64,000 bases of DNA from Legionella maceachernii (lineage in GTDB: Bacteria; Pseudomonadota; Gammaproteobacteria; Legionellales; Legionellaceae): the NCBI RefSeq assembly GCF_900167045.1, contig NZ_FUXJ01000010.1, positions 62,001 to 126,000 on the forward strand. Reading direction: 5' to 3'. This document shows positions 8,601 through 16,085 of the stretch, one piece after another. Under the pieces are notes generated by a model. The model ran no database searches and was not told where the DNA came from. It saw only the letters and a list, made by a program, of their open reading frames with translations. The stretch's first letter is position 1. The number at the start of each line of letters is the position of its first letter. The position numbers and the translations under genes were made by a program.

Positions 8601-10439
8601 GAAACCGATCAATGGGAAGACAATCTTGGTTTAAAACCTGGCCAACTATCCGGACCAATGAAAAGCATGCTTGACGAGCTTTATAAGGGTTTGCTTGAAC
8701 CATTGGGCTGTATTTCTCAAAAACACATCGCTCTACTCACTAACGACAGTCCTATCACTCAACGGATTGAGGCAATAACAAAAAGAAGATTGGAAGCTAA
8801 GGCTGAAAAAGAAACCCAAATGCCAGAGTATCTTCTATTAAAGAGACTCGTCCAAAGCCTTAAGCATTATGAGAACTTTACAAAGCCAGGTCTTGGTCCT
8901 CCGCAATCAGCCGATTTCATTGAGTTTGCCAAACAAGAGTTAATTGACGCATTTAATAAGGCATTACCTCTTCTTCAAAAAGAGCACGCGCTTATTAGTG
9001 CTTTGGACGACGACATTAAACCCAATCGGGAAATTGATGGAATATTAAGTCCCTTCATTCCTGTTGACCCTTTCGCTCTCCAACCTAAGCCACAGAGAGA
9101 ACAACAACTGGAAGCCACGACGGCAAACTTAGAACACTACGAGAAATTAAAAAATCTGATGAACAAGATTCAAAGCTACACTCGCTTACTCGCATCTGGC
9201 TTTGGTCCCCCATCATCCCCTTTTATTCTTGAGATAGCTAAAGAAGGAGTTATCGACGCTTTTAATGAAGCGGTTCCTATCTTTATCCAACATAAGGCAC
9301 TCCTAGAATCGCTTTCCGGTGAAGTTGAACCCAGCCCTAAAATTGATGCAATATTGAGTTCTCATACCATTAAAGAATTGCCCCAAAAGGACTCTAATGT
9401 CACAGCCCCTGTGCAAATTATGGATAAAACTCATATAACAGCCCAGTGCCAGCTTGTCTATGACTATTACCACGATTTGGTTAAATCACCTACAAAACAA
9501 AAGACTGCCGAAGAAAAAAAGAGAAGCAACATCGCCGCTCAATGCCGACTCATTTATAGTTATTACAAAGGCCGAATTAAGACTTGCGAAATAAAAGAAA
9601 AGACTGCGCAAGAAAAGGAAGTTTATTTAATCACTCTTCAAAAGCAACAAAAACTTCTGAAAGAAAAAATCACCACTGATTATGTCAACAAAACCTTTAA
9701 AAAACAGGTCGAATCTGCGCTTGGTAGAAAAATCAATCTGTGCCATGTAAAAGAGGAGTATAACAAGAATCTTAACCATTACTTATCAAGAAACTGGAAA
9801 CCTACTATCTCACGAATTGGGCACGAGACACCGGATATTGAAAAATTCGTCAAAGAAACCGTTGAAGAACAAGTGAAAACTTTCGATCGAGAGTTCTACA
9901 AAAAGTACGCTCACCTTGAAGAGATAATGATTGGGATTAAACAATTTGAACAGTACTTTGAAGAAGCGCATGCAGGATTAAGAAATCCCCATACCTCTTT
10001 CGAAACTTCAGCCAGTTTACAACGAAAGCAGCAGCTCGTTACTCGCTTAAAAAATATCGCTTTAAATCCTTACTTATCTACTGAGGCGAGAATAGAGAAA
10101 ATGTGCACCATTGTAACGAGTCATTATCAGATTGGCCGAAAGCAATATACTTTTGAGGAACTGATGCTCGATCATGCCAAACCCCATCCTTTTACTTTTG
10201 CTTGGATTGCCCAACTCGTGCGTTCTTTCTTACAGTTTTTTGGTTTAGCACCAACGCCAGCTTGCTATGACCTCTATGACCAATTGAATGATAGAATTGT
10301 CAATCCTCCTGATCAACACCGATTAAACCGTTATCGAATATTTAATATTGTTTCTCCTAATCGCCGCTATGAATTGCCCCAACCTGTGCTCCCTGATGAA
10401 TCCACTTCTGTAGAAAACCTTGTTGCCACCCCTGGTTAA
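5640..10439 (+). CDS. Large SdhA/SidH-type putative Dot/Icm effector
   Basis: A 1599-residue, almost entirely helical, Lys/Glu-rich protein without signal peptide. It recalls the Legionella SdhA/SidH/SdhB family of very large translocated proteins (SdhA here is the vacuole-protecting effector, not succinate dehydrogenase). A family-like phrase, LKPGQLSGPMKSMLDELYKG, occurs near residue 1000, with a weaker copy (APGTLSKPLMAQLKPLYQL) near residue 325. Other internal duplications are a pair of blocks near residues 1067 and 1170, and two short LIYSYY/LVYDYY units near residue 1275. The C-terminal part has a hydrophobic FTFAWIAQLVRSFLQFFGL stretch and a polar acidic tail (PDESTSVEN) compatible with Dot/Icm export. 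A PmrA operator lies upstream. Effector status is inference; the family link is from memory of patterns. Confidence 0.7.
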   Translation: MLEYYLKLLDSFKERQTSKLLRSIRQQILAKIQSPYFNPAIQTYFKKTNKFGEPFTDFASEPKQVTQIKEVINGIYHAELAFRDLETVNLRNSVNWLADFKKLWFHTITHGYHASYLLTHLGIDLTNIFTKEINHALGLLRLFSEFSNEHVGDAVAFAAKIKEYPLSYNTGLLAGIAVDQMKAGSGKIDYHFLTQVGADLPGYIQQMANYIQQYSPGLTSVKPTLDKRKLESLRKKSIQLLSSLESLQNENDFFLPAKIVYYVDILRHVIYLSQSTLEQMKNLDESSQEVIRNNLAELKYKWLVPLFGLVDCIEDEALLAPGTLSKPLMAQLKPLYQLLIHYTSNVVKFSEKGRELVTIEDDKFIELRLEQTRQRIHKAQRHLVELEQAQEAFKFFFIILEKPQYAAHALIGLPPITKNALIKHYKHLQPYVKQLDKNLNNDIIRALTEESKWLSSFNPRSWLPHSHEKIKVAKALELKEKLKTLLSGDQATQQLHLKLNEDLIQSVYEQAECSLIPYVSETNQFSANEFEELNAHSDVGDGFHFGVDNFNNHQLINVEKLDSHQLFVLHEYYSEKIAKLKKAQKAYDKFYTIICLHHPNPLVEIDDEIKKQLAQLYSSFHAYIVDSLSASLGLANRDTEIIEALTNEAPSEEASRISTGYFRRSNRYLLSFFTFTLSSWQQRAKVLQALANKKLKQETESSSLIPDFTTTERADHLIKHRQYSTAISEFKESLFKLTGLFNDAIRKELEISFDLIGFFEPGAPFPVLKNRNQTLEQPQQVLGIKRLLNCLYHLEKTCEELEKLNEKSSQSIYVYHLVRAYNHVSDLIELATALSQDPHFKLLAVDLVNQAKKVYHTLIIGSEPYRKEPTTVAIPHQDKEIQYGSIWYSLNAFMLIPAHVAALLKQTSLSEKEVASISSHTKQVVLNIESVIESSDSYFKLFLKTPLMYRLFKELKHKLKQFSALTHDSVMGHLEEINTDLFARILLETDQWEDNLGLKPGQLSGPMKSMLDELYKGLLEPLGCISQKHIALLTNDSPITQRIEAITKRRLEAKAEKETQMPEYLLLKRLVQSLKHYENFTKPGLGPPQSADFIEFAKQELIDAFNKALPLLQKEHALISALDDDIKPNREIDGILSPFIPVDPFALQPKPQREQQLEATTANLEHYEKLKNLMNKIQSYTRLLASGFGPPSSPFILEIAKEGVIDAFNEAVPIFIQHKALLESLSGEVEPSPKIDAILSSHTIKELPQKDSNVTAPVQIMDKTHITAQCQLVYDYYHDLVKSPTKQKTAEEKKRSNIAAQCRLIYSYYKGRIKTCEIKEKTAQEKEVYLITLQKQQKLLKEKITTDYVNKTFKKQVESALGRKINLCHVKEEYNKNLNHYLSRNWKPTISRIGHETPDIEKFVKETVEEQVKTFDREFYKKYAHLEEIMIGIKQFEQYFEEAHAGLRNPHTSFETSASLQRKQQLVTRLKNIALNPYLSTEARIEKMCTIVTSHYQIGRKQYTFEELMLDHAKPHPFTFAWIAQLVRSFLQFFGLAPTPACYDLYDQLNDRIVNPPDQHRLNRYRIFNIVSPNRRYELPQPVLPDESTSVENLVATPG
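8836..9370 (+). repeat. Internal ~103-codon tandem duplication
   Basis: Two in-frame blocks are offset by exactly 309 bp. Each runs from a LLxxxxxSL/LMNKIQSY helix through KPGLGPPQS or ASGFGPPSS, a (K)xxxIDAFN segment, and ends in EIDGILS or KIDAILS. They lie in the large effector-like gene and are diverged, so the duplication is old. Confidence 0.7.
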
Positions 10440-10490
10440 TTAATAACGTATGCAGTAAGATTGCCTCGATTGTAACTCTCTCAATTTGCT

Positions 10491-11159
10491 ATGAAGCCTC
10501 TGCTCATTCTATTTTTTTCGGGACTTATGATGACAACACAACCGGTTCACGCCTTAAAAATTATCACAACCGATGATCCACAGCATGCCAAACTCTTGCA
10601 TGTGCCTGCAGAGAAAGTCCATTTTCCTTTAAGCAAAGCCGATGTTGAACTGATTGATGTGATGAAGCAAAAGCTTTACGCTTTAAAAGGAGTTGGTCTA
10701 GCTGCGCCACAAGTGAATCGCTCCAAGCAAATCATTGCAATCTTTATCCCTGAAGAGTCAGCCATGCTGCGCCATTATGCGAAAGCTTACCCTATGCATA
10801 TCCTGATTAATCCTTCCTATGAAGGAATAGAGTCTGCGGGCATAAACTCTGATTTCGAAGCCTGCTATTCTGTCTCAAATAAAATGGGAAAAGTATCCCG
10901 TTATAATCAAATAATGCTTCATTTTAATGATGAACAAGGTAAAAAACACAGCAGAATTGAAAAGGGATTTTATGCTCGCGTTTTGCAACATGAAATCGAT
11001 CATATCAATGGGACTTTGATTATAGACCGACTTACTCCCGATTGCATTCAAGGTAGTATGGAAGAAATGATGGCCTTGCGTCGTAAAGAATTTACTCCTC
11101 AGCAACGTATCATTTTTGATAACTTAATGAAGGAAAAACAAATAAAATCAAAGGAATGA
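10491..11159 (+). CDS. Exported peptide-deformylase-like protein
   Basis: A 222-residue protein with an N-terminal signal-like segment (about residues 1-21, ending near VHA) in front of a polypeptide deformylase fold. Motif 1 (GVGLAAPQV) and the zinc motif HEIDH (His167, Glu168, His171) are intact. Motif 2, normally EGCLS with the third zinc ligand, reads EACYS: the Cys is kept but Gly and Leu are changed. Ordinary Def is cytosolic and removes N-formyl from nascent proteins; an exported, altered copy implies another job, or deformylation outside the cytosol. It follows the large effector-like gene by 51 bp on the same strand and may be co-transcribed. It is not next to fmt, so it is probably a paralogue of the housekeeping gene. 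Confidence 0.8.
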   Translation: MKPLLILFFSGLMMTTQPVHALKIITTDDPQHAKLLHVPAEKVHFPLSKADVELIDVMKQKLYALKGVGLAAPQVNRSKQIIAIFIPEESAMLRHYAKAYPMHILINPSYEGIESAGINSDFEACYSVSNKMGKVSRYNQIMLHFNDEQGKKHSRIEKGFYARVLQHEIDHINGTLIIDRLTPDCIQGSMEEMMALRRKEFTPQQRIIFDNLMKEKQIKSKE

Positions 11160-11221
11160 TTATCGGAAATCCTTCATAAAAAATATCTTAAATCAGGATA
11201 AACGCATCTATATAGGTATTT

Positions 11222-11387
11222 ATATACCCGTGATCCTTCAAAACGCTATTTTTGGTCTATTGCTTTTTCCGCCTGGGATTATTTTAAAACCTCGCAATAG
11301 GGCTTGCTATTACTCGTTTTTAAAATAATCCCAGCCAAAAAAATCAAGTTGCCCAAAACATAGCATTTTGAAGGATCACGGGTATAT
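11222..11387. repeat. 166-bp MITE-like palindrome
   Basis: Long inverted arms: atatacccgtgatccttcaa on the left is mirrored exactly on the right (ttgaaggatcacgggtatat), with two mismatches over the next dozen bases. An inner perfect arm tgggattattttaaaa (11274-11289) pairs with ttttaaaataatccca, and a further small stem forms the tip. There is no coding capacity. It has the structure of a non-autonomous miniature element or a large transcribed hairpin. It occupies most of the 322-bp gap between the deformylase-like and SDR genes. Confidence 0.75.
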
Positions 11388-11481
11388 TCAAAAATTAGAC
11401 CGTTTGCCCTGACCTAAATGCCAAGAGTAGAATGTACTCTGGCCCTAATGCTAAACTGAGCTTTTATTTAATAGGTCTTCC

Positions 11482-12333
11482 ATGCAACAAAAAACGATCT
11501 TAATTACAGGCTGTTCTACTGGTATAGGCCATGATGCAGCCCTGAGTTTATCGCGTCGAGGTCATCGGGTGATTGCTACTTGTCGTAAAGAAGCAGATGT
11601 CAAAAAACTTATCGACTTAGGTCTCGAAACAATTCAAATGGACATGGATGATGAACAATCCATTGCTTCCGCTTTTACCGATGTGTTGGCAAAAACATCC
11701 GGGCATCTTGATGTGCTTATTAATAATGCAGGCTATGGCCAGGCCGGTGCTTTAGAAGACATATCGCGACAAACCCTGCGCGATCAATTTGAAACTAACG
11801 TCTTCGGTCTGATGGATCTCACGCGTCTTGCCATTCCGGTGATGCGCAAACAAGGACAGGGACGTATCATTAACATCAGCTCCATTTTAGGTATCATTTC
11901 CATGCCTTTTCGTGGTGCTTATAATGCTTCGAAACATGCAGTCGAAGGACTTAGTGATACCTTGCGTCTAGAACTTCGCTCTTCGGGCATCGAAGTGATT
12001 TGTATCGAGCCAGGCCCTATCGCTAGCCGCTTCCGCGATAATGCGGTTGATCATTCATTGAAAAAAATTGATAAGGAAAATAGCTTTTTTAAGCAACAAT
12101 ACCAAAAGATGCTTAACGGGTACCGTGAACAGAAAGAGGAATCCCTCTTTACGCGCGGCACCGACGCTGTCATTGCAAAATTAGTTCATGCCATCGAAGC
12201 TCAAAAACCTAAAACCAAGTACCCAGTTACTTTTCCCGCTCATTTGTTTGTCGTGCTTAAACGCATCCTTAGCGTAAGAATGTTAGATCGTTTTATCGCT
12301 TATTTGTCCAAAAAGGAGTTGGGCTCAACCTAA
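11482..12333 (+). CDS. Short-chain dehydrogenase/reductase (SDR)
   Basis: A 283-residue classical SDR. The Rossmann cofactor motif TGCSTGIG is at residues 8-15, NNAG follows about residue 85, and the catalytic Ser and YNASK follow, with EPGPI after them. An acidic or basic selector for NAD versus NADP is not clear; the RHRVIATCRK region with Arg suggests NADP. It resembles the retinol/17-beta-hydroxysteroid dehydrogenase-like SDRs with the C-terminal extension used for membrane association or substrate capping. Substrate is unknown. It is convergent with sucD and separated from it by 323 bp. Confidence 0.85.
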   Translation: MQQKTILITGCSTGIGHDAALSLSRRGHRVIATCRKEADVKKLIDLGLETIQMDMDDEQSIASAFTDVLAKTSGHLDVLINNAGYGQAGALEDISRQTLRDQFETNVFGLMDLTRLAIPVMRKQGQGRIINISSILGIISMPFRGAYNASKHAVEGLSDTLRLELRSSGIEVICIEPGPIASRFRDNAVDHSLKKIDKENSFFKQQYQKMLNGYREQKEESLFTRGTDAVIAKLVHAIEAQKPKTKYPVTFPAHLFVVLKRILSVRMLDRFIAYLSKKELGST

Positions 12334-12656
12334 GTAACAGATCCCTCCGCTAGATCCAGCGACTTGTCAGGACGTAGAAATAAAAAGCATGTAGCTCGGA
12401 TTAGGCGTAGCTCTGAATAATCCTCTCATTTTTCGATCTCTAAAGCCTCTTTGCTGGAACTCGGGCTATCCGCCAGCAATTCGGTTGCTTTGCTAATGCC
12501 CCCTTTCATCTATCAACAAAGACTTTTGGTGAATGGCGCATTCTTCATGGAAAAAAAGGCAATCGATCTAATGCCCTAAGAGTGTGAGACCGTCATCCTA
12601 TTTCGATGACGGTTTGCGGCGTTTTCAACTTGATTTCAACACAAACAATCAGAGAA
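12334..12656. other. Intergenic region with hairpin and eroded repeat
   Basis: A 9-bp stem ACCGTCATC (12589-12597) with GATGACGGT (12605-12613) lies downstream of sucD and may terminate the TCA operon, although no U-tract follows on the minus strand. Near 12350-12376 there is a sequence related to the palindrome at 55993-56014 (both contain GCGACTTGTC), and near 12390 a ctcggattaggcgtagctc motif typical of eroded repeats. No gene is seen. Confidence 0.4.
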
Positions 12657-13532
12657 TTACCAACCTGCAGCTTCAGCAATTGCGTCACCTAAATCGGCTG
12701 GCGAACGAACGGTTTTCACTCCAGCCGCTTCTAATGCAGCAAATTTCTCAGCCGCAGTACCTTTGCCTCCAGAAATAATTGCACCGGCATGCCCCATACG
12801 CTTGCCTGGAGGCGCTGTGACCCCGGCGATATAGGAAACAACAGGTTTGCTGACATTGAATTTGATGTATTCCGCTGCTTCTTCTTCTGCAGAGCCACCA
12901 ATTTCACCAACCATAATGATTGCTTGAGTTTGTTCGTCTTTTTCAAACAGCTCGAGCGCATCGATAAAACTGGTTCCAGGAATTGGATCACCGCCAATAC
13001 CTATACAAGTGCTTTGGCCAAAACCTTTATCAGTGGTTTGTTTAACCGCTTCATACGTTAGGGTACCTGAGCGAGAAACAATGCCAACTTTCCCAGGCAT
13101 ATGAATAGAACCCGGCATAATACCAATTTTGCACTCGCCTGGAGTAATAATTCCTGGACAATTAGGTCCAATTAGCCGTGCCTGGGTATTGTTTTCTAAA
13201 TAGACTTTTACCTTCAGCATATCAAGCACAGGTACACCTTCAGTAATGCAGACAATCAATTCAATACCAGCATCAGCCGCTTCCAGTATGGAATCCATGC
13301 AAAAAGGCGCGGGGACATAAATCACAGAGGCTTGAGCCCCAGTCTCTTCCACCGCTTCACGCACGGTGTTGAATACGGGCAAACTTAAATGCTGTTGTCC
13401 CCCTTTTCCAGGCGTAACACCGCCTACCATGCGGGTGCCATAAGCAATTGCCTGTTCGGAATGAAAAGTACCTTGTTTACCAGTGAAACCCTGGCAAATA
13501 ACCTTTGTGTCTTTATTTACTAATACGCTCAT
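12657..13532 (-). CDS. sucD: Succinyl-CoA synthetase alpha subunit
   Basis: A 291-residue subunit that binds CoA and carries the phosphohistidine intermediate. With SucC it interconverts succinyl-CoA and succinate with nucleotide triphosphate formation. Visible are the CoA-binding [14 protein letters not shown] segment, the [11 protein letters not shown] loop, the GRSGTLTYE-like block (here [10 protein letters not shown]), and the active-site [10 protein letters not shown] with His248. Length is standard. It is the last gene of the operon, 72 bp after sucC. Confidence 0.97.
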   Translation of the reverse strand: MSVLVNKDTKVICQGFTGKQGTFHSEQAIAYGTRMVGGVTPGKGGQQHLSLPVFNTVREAVEETGAQASVIYVPAPFCMDSILEAADAGIELIVCITEGVPVLDMLKVKVYLENNTQARLIGPNCPGIITPGECKIGIMPGSIHMPGKVGIVSRSGTLTYEAVKQTTDKGFGQSTCIGIGGDPIPGTSFIDALELFEKDEQTQAIIMVGEIGGSAEEEAAEYIKFNVSKPVVSYIAGVTAPPGKRMGHAGAIISGGKGTAAEKFAALEAAGVKTVRSPADLGDAIAEAAGW

Positions 13533-13604
13533 TGCTAGCCTCGAAAATGAAGTTCTGGCTATCCGCTTAGATCCGCTGGATAGCTCGATCGTAATAATTG
13601 GAGC

Positions 13605-14765
13605 TTAGGCGACAGCCGCCACGATTTTTTTCGCTGCATCCGTTAAACTATCTGCGGCGATCACGTTTAATCCACTCTTATTTAAAATATCTGCACCTAA
13701 TTTTGCATTGTTGCCTTCGAGACGTACTACCACAGGTACCGTCACGTCCACTTCCCTTACTGCAGCAAGAATTCCATCAGCGATCAAATCGCAGCGTACA
13801 ATTCCACCAAAAATGTTGACTAAAATCCCTCTCACCTTTTCATCAGAGAGAATGATTTTAAATGCTTCCGTGACGCGCTCTTTTGTTGCTCCGCCACCGA
13901 CGTCTAAGAAATTCGCAGGCTCGCCACCGTGTAACTTGATCACGTCCATCGTTGCCATAGCAAGGCCAGCACCATTCACTAAACAACCAATAGAACCATC
14001 GAGAGGAATATAGTTTAGCTCCCAATCCGTAGCGCGATTTTCACGCTCATCTTCTTGCGATGTATCACGTAAAACTTTCAGTTTAGACTGCCTATAAAGC
14101 GCATTGCCATCAATGTTTACCTTGCCATCAAGACAAAGCAACTGGCCTTTTTTAGTGACCACAAGCGGATTAATTTCCAGCAAGCTTAAATCACACTCGA
14201 CGAACATCTTTCCTAATGCCATCATCAAATGGGTAAATTGTTTAACCTGATCTTCGCTAAGATCAAGTTTGAAGCCCACTTCCCGGCATTGGTACGGCAT
14301 AACCCCGACTAATGGATCAACCACCACTTGAAAAATTTTCTCTGGTGTTTCATGAGCAACCTTTTCAATTTCAACACCCCCTTCAGTGGAGGCCATGATG
14401 ACAACGCGTCGGCTTGAACGATCAACTACAGCACCAAGGTACAATTCGCGGCCTATGTCGCAGGTCTCTTCGATTAATACTGCATTAATGGGTTGGCCTT
14501 TCGCATCAGTTTGATAAGTCACTAAGCGTGTACCTAATAACGATTTAACCGTGGTGGCTAACTCATCTTTCGTTGAGACAAGCTTGACGCCTCCTGCTTT
14601 ACCCCGACCACCTGCGTGAACTTGCGCTTTCACTACCCATCTAGAAGTATTCAGTTGCGAAGCAACTTGCAAGGCATCTTCAACGTTTTGTGCGACTTGG
14701 CCACGAGGAATTGGCAGGCCATAGCTAGCAAATAACTCCTTGGCTTGATATTCATGTAAATTCAT
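13605..14765 (-). CDS. sucC: Succinyl-CoA synthetase beta subunit
   Basis: A 386-residue ATP-grasp subunit that binds nucleotide and completes the succinate site. The N-terminal [20 protein letters not shown] is the canonical start of the family, so the start is set at 14765 rather than at an upstream in-frame Met at 14804; AGGGT lies just before it. Other marks are [16 protein letters not shown], the ATP-grasp core, and the C-terminal [16 protein letters not shown] block. It lies 90 bp after sucB. Confidence 0.97.
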   Translation of the reverse strand: MNLHEYQAKELFASYGLPIPRGQVAQNVEDALQVASQLNTSRWVVKAQVHAGGRGKAGGVKLVSTKDELATTVKSLLGTRLVTYQTDAKGQPINAVLIEETCDIGRELYLGAVVDRSSRRVVIMASTEGGVEIEKVAHETPEKIFQVVVDPLVGVMPYQCREVGFKLDLSEDQVKQFTHLMMALGKMFVECDLSLLEINPLVVTKKGQLLCLDGKVNIDGNALYRQSKLKVLRDTSQEDERENRATDWELNYIPLDGSIGCLVNGAGLAMATMDVIKLHGGEPANFLDVGGGATKERVTEAFKIILSDEKVRGILVNIFGGIVRCDLIADGILAAVREVDVTVPVVVRLEGNNAKLGADILNKSGLNVIAADSLTDAAKKIVAAVA

Positions 14766-14855
14766 TATGTTACCCTTTATAAAAGCAAAACCACCGACGG
14801 GCAAAAAACCATGTGGGTTATTACCCGAGAGTGAGTCTTGCGGTTAATCGTAATG

Positions 14856-16052
14856 CTAAACGTTTAGTAATAAGCGTGCAGGGTCTTCAAGTAACTCTTT
14901 AACACTTACCAGAAATTGTACCGATTCTTTACCATCGATTAAACGGTGATCATAAGATAATGCCACGTACATCATAGGACGGATAACAATTTGGCCTTTC
15001 TCAACAACTGGCCTGTCCTCGATTTTATGCATTCCAAGGATACCTGTTTGCGGCGGATTAATAATCGGCGTTGCTAACAAGGAGCCAAATACACCTCCAT
15101 TAGTAATGGTAAAGGTGCCCCCTTGCATTTCTTCCATGGCTAATTTACCTTGCCTTGCGCGGGTTGCCGTATCTTGAATGGCTTTCTCAATATCCGCTAA
15201 ACTCAGTTCATTCGCATCCCTTACGACCGGTACAACTAAGCCACGCTCAGTGGATACAGCAATTCCAATATCGTAATAACCATGATAGACAATGTCCTGG
15301 CCATCAATAGACGCATTAACAGCAGGAAATCGCTTCAAGGACTCAACAACTGCCTTAGTGAAAAAAGACATAAAGCCTAGCTTCACACCATGCTTTTTTT
15401 CGAAAGCATCTTTGTATTGGGTTCGTAAATCCATAACCGCTTTTAAATTCACTTCGTTAAATGTCGTCAGCATAGCGGCATTGTGTTGGGCTTGAACAAG
15501 ACGTTCCGCAATTTTGGCACGTAACCTCGACATCGGTACACGACGTTCTTCGCGAGCACCAAAAGCAACTGGCTCTTGTTTAAGAGCAGGTTTTGAGGTT
15601 TTTTCTCGGCCAGATTCAATGAAAGAAATCACATCTTCTTTAGTGATACGCCCGTCTTTACCAGAACCAGAAATCTGACTCGCCTGCAGATTATTTTCTG
15701 CCAGCATTCGTCTAACAGCAGGTCCTGTTGCTTTTTCTTCGCTTTCACGTTCCTCAGTTTTAGCTTCTGCTGGTTTTTCTTCTTTGGCTGCTGGCTTTTC
15801 TTCTTTAGCCACGGCCCCTTCTTCTATTCGAGCAAGTACCTGGCTGGCCTTAACGGTATCCCCTTCTTTAAATAAAATTTCCTTCAAGATACCATCCGCT
15901 GGAGCAGGAACCTCAAGAACCACTTTATCCGTTTCTAAATCTAAAAGATTCTCGTCACGTGTTACCTTATCACCAACTTTCTTGTGCCAGCTGGCTATTG
16001 TAGCATCCGCTACTGATTCCGGTAGGACAGGTACTTTAACTTCAATAGACAT
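14856..16052 (-). CDS. sucB: Dihydrolipoyl succinyltransferase (2-oxoglutarate dehydrogenase E2)
   Basis: A 398-residue E2 core enzyme that passes the succinyl group from E1 via lipoate to CoA. There is one lipoyl domain at residues 1-75, with the lipoylation lysine in [16 protein letters not shown], then a Glu/Lys/Ala-rich linker, a small E1/E3-binding domain ([29 protein letters not shown] region) and the catalytic domain, ending with the [10 protein letters not shown] active-site motif. It lies 33 bp after sucA. The dihydrolipoamide dehydrogenase (E3) gene is not in this window. Confidence 0.97.
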   Translation of the reverse strand: MSIEVKVPVLPESVADATIASWHKKVGDKVTRDENLLDLETDKVVLEVPAPADGILKEILFKEGDTVKASQVLARIEEGAVAKEEKPAAKEEKPAEAKTEERESEEKATGPAVRRMLAENNLQASQISGSGKDGRITKEDVISFIESGREKTSKPALKQEPVAFGAREERRVPMSRLRAKIAERLVQAQHNAAMLTTFNEVNLKAVMDLRTQYKDAFEKKHGVKLGFMSFFTKAVVESLKRFPAVNASIDGQDIVYHGYYDIGIAVSTERGLVVPVVRDANELSLADIEKAIQDTATRARQGKLAMEEMQGGTFTITNGGVFGSLLATPIINPPQTGILGMHKIEDRPVVEKGQIVIRPMMYVALSYDHRLIDGKESVQFLVSVKELLEDPARLLLNV

Positions 16053-16085
16053 AGTTATACCTTCTTTTGTTATATGATTTAATCG

